This document shows, one piece after another, positions 15,389 through 23,736 of a stretch of DNA of 23,771 bases. The stretch is from the NCBI GenBank assembly GCA_039920645.1, contig JBDSDI010000243.1, forward strand, positions 1 through 23,771, written 5' to 3'. Both the position numbers and the translations under genes were made by a program. Source of the stretch: CAMCVE01 sp039920645 (lineage in GTDB: Bacteria > Bdellovibrionota > UBA2428). The notes under the pieces are model-generated. The model had not been told where the DNA came from. It saw only the letters and a list, made by a program, of their open reading frames with translations, and made no database searches. Position 1 is the first letter of the stretch. Each line of letters begins with the position of its first letter.

Positions 15389-17773
15389 CTACATGATGAC
15401 GTCGCGAGGTTTTCCGGCGGCTCCAGGCTCACCGACAAAGCCTCTTTGCTCGAGCTGATCCATGATACGGGCTGCGCGGGTATAGCCGATCTGGAAACGA
15501 CGTTGGATAAGCGAGGTCGAAACCTTACCTTTTTCTTTAGCAAATTCAAGGACATCGCTAAAGAGAACATCAACATCGGCTTGATCGTCGAGGCTCATCT
15601 CAGTCGCGTCGTCCTCGGGAGCCAGGATTTCTTCGCGGTAGGCAGGCTCGCCTTGTTCACGCCAGAAGTCGCAAACGCGCTCGATTTCCTCATCGGAAAC
15701 ATAGGACCCCTGCATACGCCGAAGCCCCATGGGACCCGCATTGGTGAAGAACATGTCGCCTCGACCGAGGAGCTGCTCGGCTCCCGAGCAATCGAGAACG
15801 ATGCGGCTATCCGACGCCGAAGCCACGCGAAGCGCGGCGCGACTGGGGCAGTTGGATTTGATGAGACCGGTGACGACGTCGGCCGAAGGACGCTGGGTCG
15901 CCATGATGAGGTGGATGCCAGCGGCACGTGCGAGCTGCGAGAGACGAACAATCGATTGTTCGACGTCCTTCTTTGCCGTGAGCATGAGCTCGGCGAGCTC
16001 GTCGATAACGATGACGATGTAGGGAAACTGTTCCGCGTCTTCAACTTTTCCTTCGCCAATCTTCTTGTTGTAGGCCTCGAGGTTTTTCGCGGAAACTTTC
16101 TGCATCTGCAGGTAACGGCGCTTGGTTTCGCCGACGGCCCACTTGAGCGCTTGGCTCGCATCGGCGGGATCGTTCACGACAGGAAGAAGGAGATGTGGGA
16201 TGTCTTCGAAGACCTTGAACTCGACGAGCTTCGGATCGACAACGATGAGTTTGAGTTGTTCGGGAGTGAAGCGGCAGAGTAGACCCGTGAGGATCGAGTT
16301 CACAAGAACCGACTTACCCATGTTGGTCGCGCCGCCGACGAGAAGGTGAGGCATACGAGCGAGATCTTCCGCGACGGGATTTCCTTCGGTATCGACACCG
16401 AAAACGAGAGGAAGCTTCATGTTCGAGACGCGGTCCTTGGTCGCTTCGAAGACGTCTTTCAGAACGATCTCTTGTTTCTGTGCATTGGGGACTTCGATAC
16501 CCGCGACGCATTTGCCGGGGATCGGAGCGACGACGCGAACGCTCGATACTCCGAGAGTCATCGCGAGGTCGGTCTGCGCGGCGACGAGTTTGTTAACACG
16601 TACTCCGGGAGCAGGTTGGAACTCGTACATGGTGATGATGGGACCGGGAGAGACCTCGACGACTTCACCGTCGATGTCGAAGCTCTTCAGTGCGTTGGTG
16701 ATGCGCTCCGCGGTGGCGAAGAGTTGCTCTTGGGTAGGTCCTTTGATTTTGGTCTTTGCGGTTTGAAGGAGCGAGAGAGGGGGAAGCTGCCAGTTCGTGA
16801 CATCGTCGGCAGAGCGTCCGGACTTGGGACGAAGCTTCTCTTTTTCGGGCTTCTTTTCGCTCTTGCCCATACGGATCGTGGGCCGCGAGCTTTTTGAAGC
16901 TTCGTCGAGAGACTCTTCGCTTTCGTCGTCGGTCGCTTCGAGTTCTTCTTCGTCCTCGTCCTCATCTTCAGAAACTTCGGCTACAGCGCCCGCGAGTTTC
17001 GCATTTGCGGCCTTGGCGCTCAGGGGACTGCGTGCGAGGCGGATGCTCTTAACGTTGGTGAAGAGTGCGATGAAGGATGCAACAAATTTTGTAACGGCTT
17101 CAGCGGCGGCGGCCAGCAAGACGCCGCTTCGCGAGGGACGCTTGATCGGGGTCCCCGGCGTGGCGATCGTCGCTTCGGGACCGGCGCTAGTGACGATGTG
17201 ATGAAGTGCGCGTGCAATGTGACGAAGACCGCGCAGCATGTGAAAGGGAAGTTCTTCCCACCACAGCATGCAGAAGAGCCAGGCCGCAAATACGATCAGG
17301 AAGTAGGAGCCGATTTTTCCGAAAAGAGGCAGGGTTGCTCCGGCGATTGCGATTCCGAAAAGTCCCTGCGGAGGGAAGCCGGTAGTTTTAGCCGAGACGT
17401 CGACGAGGTGAATGAGAAGATCGAGGGCGCAGATTGCGAGGGCTAGGCCGCCCCAGTCCCGAGTTTTGAAGACGGGGTCGTCTTTTTGTTCTTGGGTCAT
17501 CCAGCGTATAACGGTACTGCCCCACAGCAGAGGCCAGCACCACGCGGCGTAGCCGAAGAGTTGATAGAAAATATCTGAGAACCAGGAGCCAAAATAACCG
17601 AGCACGTTCTGAGGTTCGAGCCAGGGCGAACTAAAAGTATTGAGGCTGGGATCCTGAGGATGATACGAACCGAGCGCGAGAATAAGCGCCAAACTTGCGA
17701 ATGCGAAAAGACCGGCGGAACGCCAGCGGGAGCGAATTTCGGGTTCACGTTTATTGCGAATCAGTGCGGCCAT
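15389..17773 (-). CDS. ftsK: DNA translocase FtsK
   Basis: This 794-residue septal ATPase pumps chromosomal DNA during division. Four hydrophobic membrane segments lie in the first 175 residues. A linker follows, with a strongly acidic stretch at about 268-290 (Glu/Asp runs) and a basic one at 300-325. The motor domain (about 340-700) has Walker A GATNMGKS at 481-488 and Walker B IVIVIDELAEL near 586-596, and GPIITMYEFQPAPGVRV marks the alpha/beta core. A winged-helix gamma domain (about 725-794: STSLIQRRFQIGYTRAARIMDQLEQRGFVG) would read KOPS-like polar sequences. Walker A usually reads GTTGSGKS; here Asn-Met replaces Gly-Ser, but Gly, Lys and Ser are kept. The ATG at 17773 has a weak AGAGGG about 14 bases upstream. 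It is the first gene of the ftsK-lolA-rimO set and is divergent from rho. Confidence 0.95.
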   Translation of the reverse strand: MAALIRNKREPEIRSRWRSAGLFAFASLALILALGSYHPQDPSLNTFSSPWLEPQNVLGYFGSWFSDIFYQLFGYAAWCWPLLWGSTVIRWMTQEQKDDPVFKTRDWGGLALAICALDLLIHLVDVSAKTTGFPPQGLFGIAIAGATLPLFGKIGSYFLIVFAAWLFCMLWWEELPFHMLRGLRHIARALHHIVTSAGPEATIATPGTPIKRPSRSGVLLAAAAEAVTKFVASFIALFTNVKSIRLARSPLSAKAANAKLAGAVAEVSEDEDEDEEELEATDDESEESLDEASKSSRPTIRMGKSEKKPEKEKLRPKSGRSADDVTNWQLPPLSLLQTAKTKIKGPTQEQLFATAERITNALKSFDIDGEVVEVSPGPIITMYEFQPAPGVRVNKLVAAQTDLAMTLGVSSVRVVAPIPGKCVAGIEVPNAQKQEIVLKDVFEATKDRVSNMKLPLVFGVDTEGNPVAEDLARMPHLLVGGATNMGKSVLVNSILTGLLCRFTPEQLKLIVVDPKLVEFKVFEDIPHLLLPVVNDPADASQALKWAVGETKRRYLQMQKVSAKNLEAYNKKIGEGKVEDAEQFPYIVIVIDELAELMLTAKKDVEQSIVRLSQLARAAGIHLIMATQRPSADVVTGLIKSNCPSRAALRVASASDSRIVLDCSGAEQLLGRGDMFFTNAGPMGLRRMQGSYVSDEEIERVCDFWREQGEPAYREEILAPEDDATEMSLDDQADVDVLFSDVLEFAKEKGKVSTSLIQRRFQIGYTRAARIMDQLEQRGFVGEPGAAGKPRDVIM

Positions 17774-17839
17774 TTAAGTTAGAAAAACCCTCTAATTCCA
17801 ATATGTCATGGGCCTCTCCAAAGAGCCAGAGGCAGACTA

Positions 17840-17868
17840 TTGACAGGGCGCGTGGCGAGCCGTAATCA
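17840..17868 (+). promoter_or_regulatory. Putative sigma70-type promoter of the rho-prfA-prmC-murA run
   Basis: A perfect TTGACA (17840-17845) is followed 17 bases later by TAATCA (17863-17868), a weak -10. The distance to the rho ATG leaves a leader of about 70 bases. Confidence 0.45.
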
Positions 17869-17874
17869 AGGTTC

Positions 17875-17898
17875 AGGGCACTTATTCGTTCTTGCCCT
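17875..17898 (+). promoter_or_regulatory. Stem-loop in the rho leader
   Basis: AGGGCA (17875-17880) can pair with TGCCCT (17893-17898) around a 12-base pyrimidine-rich loop; unpaired C/T-rich sequence follows (TCTTCAAAATCCCCC). Rho autoregulates its own leader in E. coli, and C-rich unstructured RNA is the usual Rho loading site, so a similar control is possible here. Confidence 0.3.
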
Positions 17899-17944
17899 CT
17901 TCAAAATCCCCCTTACAAACCAGGACCCGGAGGCAAATTTCTAA

Positions 17945-19594
17945 ATGTCTGAATCTCAGGATAAGTCACAAAAGCGCAGTGGCGGCCGTTTTCATAAAGG
18001 CCGCCAAAAACCGAATCACTCCAAACGTAATAGTAACGAACCCATCAGCGAAAGCGGTGGCAACGTTTCTTTCGATACCGATCTTCCCCAAAACGCCCCT
18101 TCGAAGAGCGGGTCCTCATCTTCCTCATCTTCTGAGAATCAACAAAACGATGCCGGCCCGCAGCAACAGGCTTCGCAGAACTCAGGCAACAATCAGAATC
18201 AGAACCAAAATCACAATCAAGGCCAGCACCAAAATCATCAGCGATCGCGCCATGCGAACAACGCTCCGAACGCGGATCTCGGCGCTGCCGAAGAAGCGGA
18301 AGCACGCGAAGAAGCTCCTCGCCTCACCAAACCCATCGTCGAGCGCCTCAACATTCGCGAACTGCGCGAGATGCCGATTAAAGAACTCGTCGAACTGGCC
18401 GAGAAATATTACGTCGTCAACGCCTCCGGCCTTCGCCGTCAGGATCTGACCTTCACTCTTCTTCAGGCTCACGCGAAAGCGGGCGGTTCGATCTACGCCG
18501 AAGGCGTGCTTGAAATTCTTCCCGATGGTTTCGGTTTCCTGCGCTCCTCCGACTACAATTATTTCGCTAGCCCCGACGATATCTACGTCGGCCCCAGCCA
18601 AGTTCGCAAAAACTCGCTGCGTACGGGCGACACCGTCGGCGGATCGGTCCGCCCACCTAATCCCGGCGAGCGTTATTTCGCGCTGCTAAAACTCGATACC
18701 GTCAACAACGAAGACCCGAGCGTTGCTCGTCAGAAAATTCTCTTCGAGAACCTGACGCCCCTCTATCCGAACGAACGTTTCAACCTCGAGTTCGATCCGG
18801 GCAACATGACCACTCGCGTGATCGATCTCTTTGCGCCGATCGGCAAAGGCCAACGCGCGCTGATCGTCGCTCCTCCCAAGGCCGGTAAAACGGTGATGAT
18901 GCAGGATCTGGCGAACGCCATTACCCGCAACCATCCTGAAGTTCACCTCATCGTTCTTCTCGTCGATGAACGTCCCGAGGAAGTCACCGACATGAAGCGC
19001 TCCGTAAAGGGGGAAGTCGTCTTCTCGACTTTCGACGAACCCGCTCAGCGTCACGTACAAGTGGCCGAGATGGTCATCGAAAAAGCCAAGCGTCTCGTCG
19101 AACACAAGAAAGACGTCGTCATCTTGCTCGACTCCATCACGCGTCTCGGCCGCGCTTACAACTCGGTCGTTCCCCCCTCGGGCAAAATCCTTTCCGGTGG
19201 TGTGGACTCCAACGCGCTTCAACGTCCGAAACGTTTCTTCGGAGCGGCTCGTAACATCGAGAACGGCGGATCGCTTACGATCATCGCTACGGCGCTGATC
19301 GATACCGGCAGCCGCATGGACGAAGTCATTTTCGAAGAATTCAAAGGTACGGGCAACAGCGAAATCGTGCTCGACCGCAAGCTCATGGAAAAACGTATCT
19401 TCCCTTGCATGGACGTCAATAAGTCCGGCACCCGCAAGGAAGATCTCCTCATTCCGAACGACACGCTTCAAAAGCTCTGGATCCTTCGCAAGGTCCTTTC
19501 GCCAATGAGCGCGGTCGACAGTATGGAATTCATGATCGACAAGCTCAAGCGTTTCAAGACGAACGAAGAGTTTATCGGCAACATGAACAGCTAA
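17945..19594 (+). CDS. rho: Transcription termination factor Rho with long Asn/Gln-rich N-terminal extension
   Basis: This 549-residue hexameric RNA-dependent helicase terminates transcription. The canonical Rho begins near residue 135 (LNIRELREMPIKELVELAEKY). The primary RNA site follows (GVLEILPDGFGFLRSSDYNY, about 187-206), then the P-loop APPKAGKT (309-316), Walker B DVVILLDSITRLGRAYN (390-406), and the Q- and R-loop regions (LSGGVDSNALQRPKRFFGAARN, GSRMDEVIFEEFKGTGNSE). All key residues look intact. The first 130 residues are extra: basic Gly/Lys/Arg/Ser at 8-30, a serine run at 57-63, then 65-99 in which 23 of 35 residues are Asn or Gln, and an acidic piece at 111-124. Asn and Gln codons are mixed, so this is not a simple triplet slip. 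The ATG follows GGAGG at a longish spacing of 11-12 bases. It heads the run with prfA (10 bases), prmC and murA. Confidence 0.97.
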   Translation: MSESQDKSQKRSGGRFHKGRQKPNHSKRNSNEPISESGGNVSFDTDLPQNAPSKSGSSSSSSSENQQNDAGPQQQASQNSGNNQNQNQNHNQGQHQNHQRSRHANNAPNADLGAAEEAEAREEAPRLTKPIVERLNIRELREMPIKELVELAEKYYVVNASGLRRQDLTFTLLQAHAKAGGSIYAEGVLEILPDGFGFLRSSDYNYFASPDDIYVGPSQVRKNSLRTGDTVGGSVRPPNPGERYFALLKLDTVNNEDPSVARQKILFENLTPLYPNERFNLEFDPGNMTTRVIDLFAPIGKGQRALIVAPPKAGKTVMMQDLANAITRNHPEVHLIVLLVDERPEEVTDMKRSVKGEVVFSTFDEPAQRHVQVAEMVIEKAKRLVEHKKDVVILLDSITRLGRAYNSVVPPSGKILSGGVDSNALQRPKRFFGAARNIENGGSLTIIATALIDTGSRMDEVIFEEFKGTGNSEIVLDRKLMEKRIFPCMDVNKSGTRKEDLLIPNDTLQKLWILRKVLSPMSAVDSMEFMIDKLKRFKTNEEFIGNMNS

Positions 19595-19604
19595 GGCACG
19601 ATTC

Positions 19605-20735
19605 ATGGCACACGTTCCACAAAAAGAAATGCTCGGACGGCTCGAAGAGTCGCTCAAGCATTTCAACTATCTTACGGAACAGGTCGTGCAACCCGAGACG
19701 CTCTCGCGCACCGACGTGTACCAACGGATCAGTAAGGAACGCGCGAAGCTCGAACCGATGGTCGTCGCCTATCAAACCTACGTCCAAAAACTGAAAAACT
19801 ATAACGACTCCCGCGAGCTTCTCCAGCAGGAGAAAGACGCGGAAATGCGCGCGATGGCCCAGGAAGAAATCGGTCAGCTGGAGCCCCAGCTCGACGAAGA
19901 GCTCAAGCATCTGCAGATGCTCTTGCTGCCCAAAGATCCCAACGACGAAAAGAACACCGTCGTCGAAATTCGTGCGGGTGTTGGCGGCGACGAAGCCGGA
20001 ATTTTCGCGGGCGATCTTTACCGGATGTACACGCGCTTCGCAGAATCCAAACGCTGGCGCACCGAACTCTTGAGTCTTTCGGAGGCGACCTCCGGGGGCT
20101 TTCGAGAAATTATTTTTCTTATCGAGGGCGAGGCCGTCTACAGTCGCATGAAGTTCGAAACCGGTGTGCACCGCGTACAGCGCGTGCCCAAGACCGAAGC
20201 GAGTGGACGCATTCACACGAGCACGGCGACGGTCGCAGTGCTTCCGGAAGCCGAAGAAGTCGACATTCAGATTCACCCCAACGATCTTCGCACCGACGTT
20301 TTCCGTGCGGGCGGCAACGGAGGCCAGTCGGTCAACACCACCGACTCCGCCGTGCGCCTCACGCACCTTCCGACGAACACCGTCGTCATTTGTCAGGACG
20401 AAAAGTCCCAGATCAAAAACAAAGCGAAGGCGATGAAGGTTCTGCTCACGCGCCTCTACGACAAGGCCTCGGCCGAACAGAACGCCGCGATTTCATCCGC
20501 GCGCCGTGCGCAGGTCGGGACCGGGATGCGCAACGAACGCATCCGCACTTATAATTTTCCGCAGGGTCGCGTGACCGATCACCGCATCGGTATGACCATT
20601 CAAAACGTCGATGCCGTCATGGGTGGCGACGTCGAGCCTTTTATCCGCGCGCTCGCAGACCATTACCAGACCCTTGCGCTCCGCGGAGAATCCCCGGACG
20701 CTGTCAGGATCCCCACCAGTGACGACGACGAGTGA
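19605..20735 (+). CDS. prfA: Peptide chain release factor 1
   Basis: The 376-residue factor releases the nascent chain at UAA and UAG. The peptidyl-hydrolysis GGQ is at 239-241 in AGGNGGQSVNTTDSAVRLTH, and the codon-reading PxT tripeptide is PKT at 195-197 in RVPKTEASGRIHTS. The PxT form, in place of the SPF of RF2, identifies RF1. Length is slightly above E. coli RF1 (360). The ATG is 10 bases after the rho stop with AAGG in front. Gln241 is the expected target of PrmC, whose gene overlaps the 3' end by 17 bases when the GTG start is used. Confidence 0.97.
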   Translation: MAHVPQKEMLGRLEESLKHFNYLTEQVVQPETLSRTDVYQRISKERAKLEPMVVAYQTYVQKLKNYNDSRELLQQEKDAEMRAMAQEEIGQLEPQLDEELKHLQMLLLPKDPNDEKNTVVEIRAGVGGDEAGIFAGDLYRMYTRFAESKRWRTELLSLSEATSGGFREIIFLIEGEAVYSRMKFETGVHRVQRVPKTEASGRIHTSTATVAVLPEAEEVDIQIHPNDLRTDVFRAGGNGGQSVNTTDSAVRLTHLPTNTVVICQDEKSQIKNKAKAMKVLLTRLYDKASAEQNAAISSARRAQVGTGMRNERIRTYNFPQGRVTDHRIGMTIQNVDAVMGGDVEPFIRALADHYQTLALRGESPDAVRIPTSDDDE

Positions 20736-21558
20736 CGAAAAGTCCCTTCGCGATTTCGCGGACGGAATGGAGATGCTCGGCGAAAAGCACGAAGTGCGCT
20801 GGGTCCTCGACGAGATGCGCGCGCTCGGACGCGGGTTCGATTACCTGCACCACGTGCTCGAGCGTCGACGCGCGGGCGAGCCACTTGCTTACATCTTCGG
20901 GCACTGGGCGTTTCGCAATCACGAGTTCAAGGTTCGCAAGGGCACTCTGATCCCGAGACCGGAAACCGAGGAGCTCGTGGATTTGGTTTTGGAAAAGATG
21001 CGCGCCAAGAACAAAAGTTTTTCCGAATGGAAGATCGTCGACGCGGGCGCCGGGTCGGGCTGTCTGGGAATTTCGCTTTATCTCGAAGCCAAGAAAAGCC
21101 TCGGTCTGTTGGCTCAGCTCGCGCTCGTAGAAATTTCGGACTCTGCTATTTCGGTCCTCGAAGAGAATATAGCCGCGCTCGCACCGGATGCTAAGCTCTT
21201 TAAGGGTTCGTGGCTCGAGTGGCCGCCCGAAACGATCCAGGTTCTCGTCTCTAATCCTCCTTATATTTCCGGGATCGCTAGCGACAAACCTGACTTGAGC
21301 GTCGCAGAGTGGGAACCCCAAAACGCGCTGTTTCCCAAGGACCTCGCACAGTTTCCCGATGCGAGCGGTCCCTACCGCGAACTCGTCAAAATCGCCAATC
21401 ATGTCGTCGAGCGCGGTGGCATTGCGGCGTTTGAACTCGGTGCAGCTCAGGCCGAGTGGATCGAAGGCTTCGTGAAAGACAACTACCCACTGTGGTCAGG
21501 TCACCTCGTCAAAGACATGTCGGGCAAGTCACGTTTCTGGATCATGCAAAGACTTTAA
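20719..21558 (+). CDS. prmC: Release factor glutamine methyltransferase PrmC
   Basis: PrmC methylates the Gln of the GGQ motif of release factors, here encoded just upstream. The 279-residue frame from GTG at 20719 has a short helical N-domain ending RRRAGEPLAYIFG, then RPETEELVD (80-88), a SAM-binding DAGAGSG (108-114) and NPPY (179-182), the glutamine-binding signature. I chose GTG 20719 because AGGA sits about nine bases upstream and because later ATGs (20767, 20773) would trim the N-terminal helices; the frame is also open further upstream to 20611, but that part lies inside prfA. The N-domain is about 15 residues shorter than in E. coli PrmC. The 17-base overlap with prfA suggests translational coupling of RF1 and its modifier. 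It is followed by murA after 14 bases. Confidence 0.9.
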   Translation: MTTTSDEKSLRDFADGMEMLGEKHEVRWVLDEMRALGRGFDYLHHVLERRRAGEPLAYIFGHWAFRNHEFKVRKGTLIPRPETEELVDLVLEKMRAKNKSFSEWKIVDAGAGSGCLGISLYLEAKKSLGLLAQLALVEISDSAISVLEENIAALAPDAKLFKGSWLEWPPETIQVLVSNPPYISGIASDKPDLSVAEWEPQNALFPKDLAQFPDASGPYRELVKIANHVVERGGIAAFELGAAQAEWIEGFVKDNYPLWSGHLVKDMSGKSRFWIMQRL

Positions 21559-21572
21559 GATAGGAACTACTC

Positions 21573-22850
21573 ATGGATAAATTCGTCATCAAAGGCCCCG
21601 TGAAACTCAAAGGTACGATTGAAGCCGGCGGCTCGAAGAACGCCGCTCTTCCGATCATGTTCGCGACGTTGCTTGCGGAAGGACGCCACTCGGTTCGCAA
21701 TGTGCCGCGCTTGGCGGATATGGAATTTTCGCAGCGGATGCTTTTGCATTTCGGCTGCCCCGTCGAGCAACGTTTCCATAAAAATTTCGGCGCCGACTGG
21801 ATGGTCGATGCCACTACGATTACCAGTAGCGAAGCTCCTTACGATTACGTCCGAAAAATGCGTGCGAGTTTCTTCTGCATGGGCCCTCTTCTGGCGCGCA
21901 CCGGTCTCGCTCGCGTCTCGCTTCCAGGCGGCTGCGCGATCGGAGCACGTCCGATCGACCTTCACTTGATGGCTCTCGAGAAACTCGGCGCTGATATCGA
22001 CCAACGCAACGGCTACGCCGAGGCTTCCTGCAAAGGACGCTTGCGCGGCGGCAAAGTTATTTTCCCGAAAGTTTCCGTCGGCGCGACCGAGAATGCCCTC
22101 ATGGCGGCCGTGCTCGCGCAAGGTTCGAGCGTGATCGAGAATGCGGCCCGTGAGCCCGAGATCCAGTCGCTCGCGAAAGCATTGCGTGGAATGGGCGCGC
22201 AGATTTCGGGCGAAGGAACTTCGACCATCGAGATCCAAGGCGTCGAAAAACTGAAGCCCATGGATTTTGCGATTCCCCCGGACCGTATCGAAGTCGCGAC
22301 CTACTTGATCGGGGCTCAAATGACCGGCGGCGACGTCACCGTCAAAGGCGCTTGCGCCGAAGATATGGAAGTCGTACTCGATCTGCTCGAACAGTCGGGT
22401 GCCAAGGTCGAACGCGGCTCGGACTTCGTGCGCGTGATCGGCTCGTCGAAGATTCTGCCCGTCGATGTCACCACAGCTCCCTTTCCCGGTTTTCCGACCG
22501 ATGTTCAGGCCCAGTGGATCACCCTCATGACCCAGGCCGAGGGAGACAGCCTCGTCACTGAAACCATCTTCGAGAACCGTTTCATGCACGTTCCCGAGCT
22601 CGTTCGCATGGGTGCCGATCTGACCGTGAACGGCTCTTCGGTCCGCATTAAGGGCAAGCGCGGAACGCTCCATGGCGCTCCCGTCATGGCGACCGACCTC
22701 CGAGCCAGCGCCAGCCTGGTCTTGGCGGCCTGCGTTGCTGAAGGAGAGTCCCAAATTAAGCGGATCTACCATCTTGATCGCGGTTACGAGACCATGGAGC
22801 ACAAGCTCGCTCAGCTCGGCGCCGAGGCCGACCGCCAAGTCGATTCCTAG
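21573..22850 (+). CDS. murA: UDP-N-acetylglucosamine 1-carboxyvinyltransferase MurA
   Basis: The 425-residue cytoplasmic enzyme adds enolpyruvate from PEP to UDP-GlcNAc, the first committed step of peptidoglycan synthesis. The N-terminus has GGSKNAALPIMFATLLAEG, the substrate loop with Lys and Asn. The active-site loop reads LPGGCAIGARPIDLH with catalytic Cys121, the residue attacked by fosfomycin, so the enzyme should be fosfomycin-sensitive in principle. The C-terminal half has FPGFPTDVQAQW and TIFENRFMHVPEL, also conserved. Length matches the family (about 419). AGGA lies seven bases before the ATG. It ends the rho-prfA-prmC-murA run; no hairpin terminator follows, and a new promoter-like element appears within 20 bases of the stop. 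Confidence 0.97.
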   Translation: MDKFVIKGPVKLKGTIEAGGSKNAALPIMFATLLAEGRHSVRNVPRLADMEFSQRMLLHFGCPVEQRFHKNFGADWMVDATTITSSEAPYDYVRKMRASFFCMGPLLARTGLARVSLPGGCAIGARPIDLHLMALEKLGADIDQRNGYAEASCKGRLRGGKVIFPKVSVGATENALMAAVLAQGSSVIENAAREPEIQSLAKALRGMGAQISGEGTSTIEIQGVEKLKPMDFAIPPDRIEVATYLIGAQMTGGDVTVKGACAEDMEVVLDLLEQSGAKVERGSDFVRVIGSSKILPVDVTTAPFPGFPTDVQAQWITLMTQAEGDSLVTETIFENRFMHVPELVRMGADLTVNGSSVRIKGKRGTLHGAPVMATDLRASASLVLAACVAEGESQIKRIYHLDRGYETMEHKLAQLGAEADRQVDS

Positions 22851-22863
22851 ACAAGCTTTAGCG

Positions 22864-22893
22864 TTGACGCCCCCCGGGACCCTATGCGATACC
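22864..22893 (+). promoter_or_regulatory. Possible promoter of rpsU
   Basis: TTGACG (22864-22869) lies in the 83-base gap between murA and rpsU, with GATACC 18 bases later as a poor -10. The -35 is good and the -10 uncertain. Confidence 0.3.
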
Positions 22894-22933
22894 CAAGCCC
22901 TGATTCTTCAAAAGAAATGGGGTGATTTTTTAA

Positions 22934-23152
22934 ATGCCAATCGTCAAAATCCGCGAAGGTGAGGGATTCGATTCCGCTATCCGCCGCTTCAAAAAGCAGT
23001 GTGAAAAAGCAGGCATTCTCACAGAAGTTCGTAAGCGCGAGCACTACGAAAAACCTTCTGTGAAGAAAAAACGCAAAGCTCTCGCAGCCGTTAAACGCCT
23101 CGAGAAGAAAAGCCGCCCCCCCCGTCCTCGATTCAAACCCGAGAACCGTTAA
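22934..23152 (+). CDS. rpsU: Small ribosomal subunit protein bS21
   Basis: The 72-residue, highly basic protein starts MPIVKIREGEGFDSAIRRFK, the hallmark of bS21, with KQCEKAGILTEVRKREHYEKPS and the KKKRKA block following. bS21 sits on the 30S platform near the anti-Shine-Dalgarno and helps initiation. The ATG has GGGGTGA nine bases upstream. A strong terminator follows, so the downstream yqeY is at least partly independent although the rpsU-yqeY order is a common one. Confidence 0.97.
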   Translation: MPIVKIREGEGFDSAIRRFKKQCEKAGILTEVRKREHYEKPSVKKKRKALAAVKRLEKKSRPPRPRFKPENR

Positions 23153-23176
23153 TTCATCATTCGATAACAGACGCGC

Positions 23177-23219
23177 GTGGGTCCGGGCTTCAGTAAGCCC
23201 AGGGCCCACAAGCTTTTTT
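23177..23219 (+). terminator. Rho-independent terminator after rpsU
   Basis: GTGGGTCCGGGCTT (23177-23190) pairs with AAGCCC, an unpaired A, then GGGCCCAC (23195-23209), with loop CAGT, one bulge and one G-U. It is followed by AAGC and six T (23214-23219). A long, very stable intrinsic terminator. Confidence 0.92.
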
Positions 23220-23247
23220 AAAGTCCAAAAAGTTTAAGGAGCGATGA

Positions 23248-23706
23248 ATGTCACTCAAAGCCCAAATCCAAGCCACCGTCGTCGAAAGCATGAAAGCTCG
23301 CGACTCGAACAAGACCCAAGTCCTTCGCAACATCACCAGCGCCATCAAGAAAAAAGAAGTCGACGAGCGCAAAGAACTCACGGATGCCGAAGTCCTCAAG
23401 ATCATCATGAACCTCGAGAAACAGGTTCGCGAAACTCTCGCACAAGCGCAGACCGCGAATCGTCCCGAGTCGATCCAAGAATGCGAATACGAAATCTCGG
23501 TCTTCAAGACCTTTCTTCCGCAAGCGCTCACCGAAGCGGAACTTCTTGCTGAGACCAAAGCCGCGCTCGCAACGCTCCAAGCCGCAGGTCAACTGCCCGC
23601 CGGTAACGCCGGTATGGGTGCGCTCATGAAGGCCACGATGGCTCGCGTCGGCGCTCGCGCCGAAGGCAAAGCCGTTCAAGCCGCCGTCAAAACCGTACTC
23701 GGTTAA
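23248..23706 (+). CDS. yqeY: GatB/YqeY domain-containing protein
   Basis: The 152-residue protein matches the YqeY family: MSLKAQIQATVVESMKARDSNKTQVLRNITSAIKKKEVD at the start, the EYEISVFKTFLPQALTEAEL helix pair in the middle and a C-terminal tail domain ending VKTVLG. The fold is shared with the tail domain of the GatB amidotransferase subunit that binds tRNA; YqeY itself has no settled function. The ATG has AAGGAG at eight bases. Located after rpsU, as in many genomes where the cluster continues to dnaG or rpoD. Confidence 0.93.
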   Translation: MSLKAQIQATVVESMKARDSNKTQVLRNITSAIKKKEVDERKELTDAEVLKIIMNLEKQVRETLAQAQTANRPESIQECEYEISVFKTFLPQALTEAELLAETKAALATLQAAGQLPAGNAGMGALMKATMARVGARAEGKAVQAAVKTVLG

Positions 23707-23736
23707 GTCCGATTTTTTCCAGGGGGTACTCTACGC

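Noticed and set aside
15378..15389. GGGGCGTGCCCC hairpin between ftsK and lolA
   Set aside because: Four-pair stem with no T-tract on the minus strand, so not a convincing terminator.
18137..18241. Asn/Gln tract of Rho as a triplet microsatellite
   Set aside because: Codons AAT, AAC, CAA and CAG are mixed with His, Gly and Ser codons, so it is not a simple repeat array.
18686..19666. A 326-codon minus-strand open frame opposite rho
   Set aside because: It is a mirror of the rho motor domain with no own start signals.
21567..22838. A 423-codon minus-strand open frame opposite murA
   Set aside because: Composition is that of an antisense shadow (rich in His, Arg, Asp, Phe) and murA is certain.
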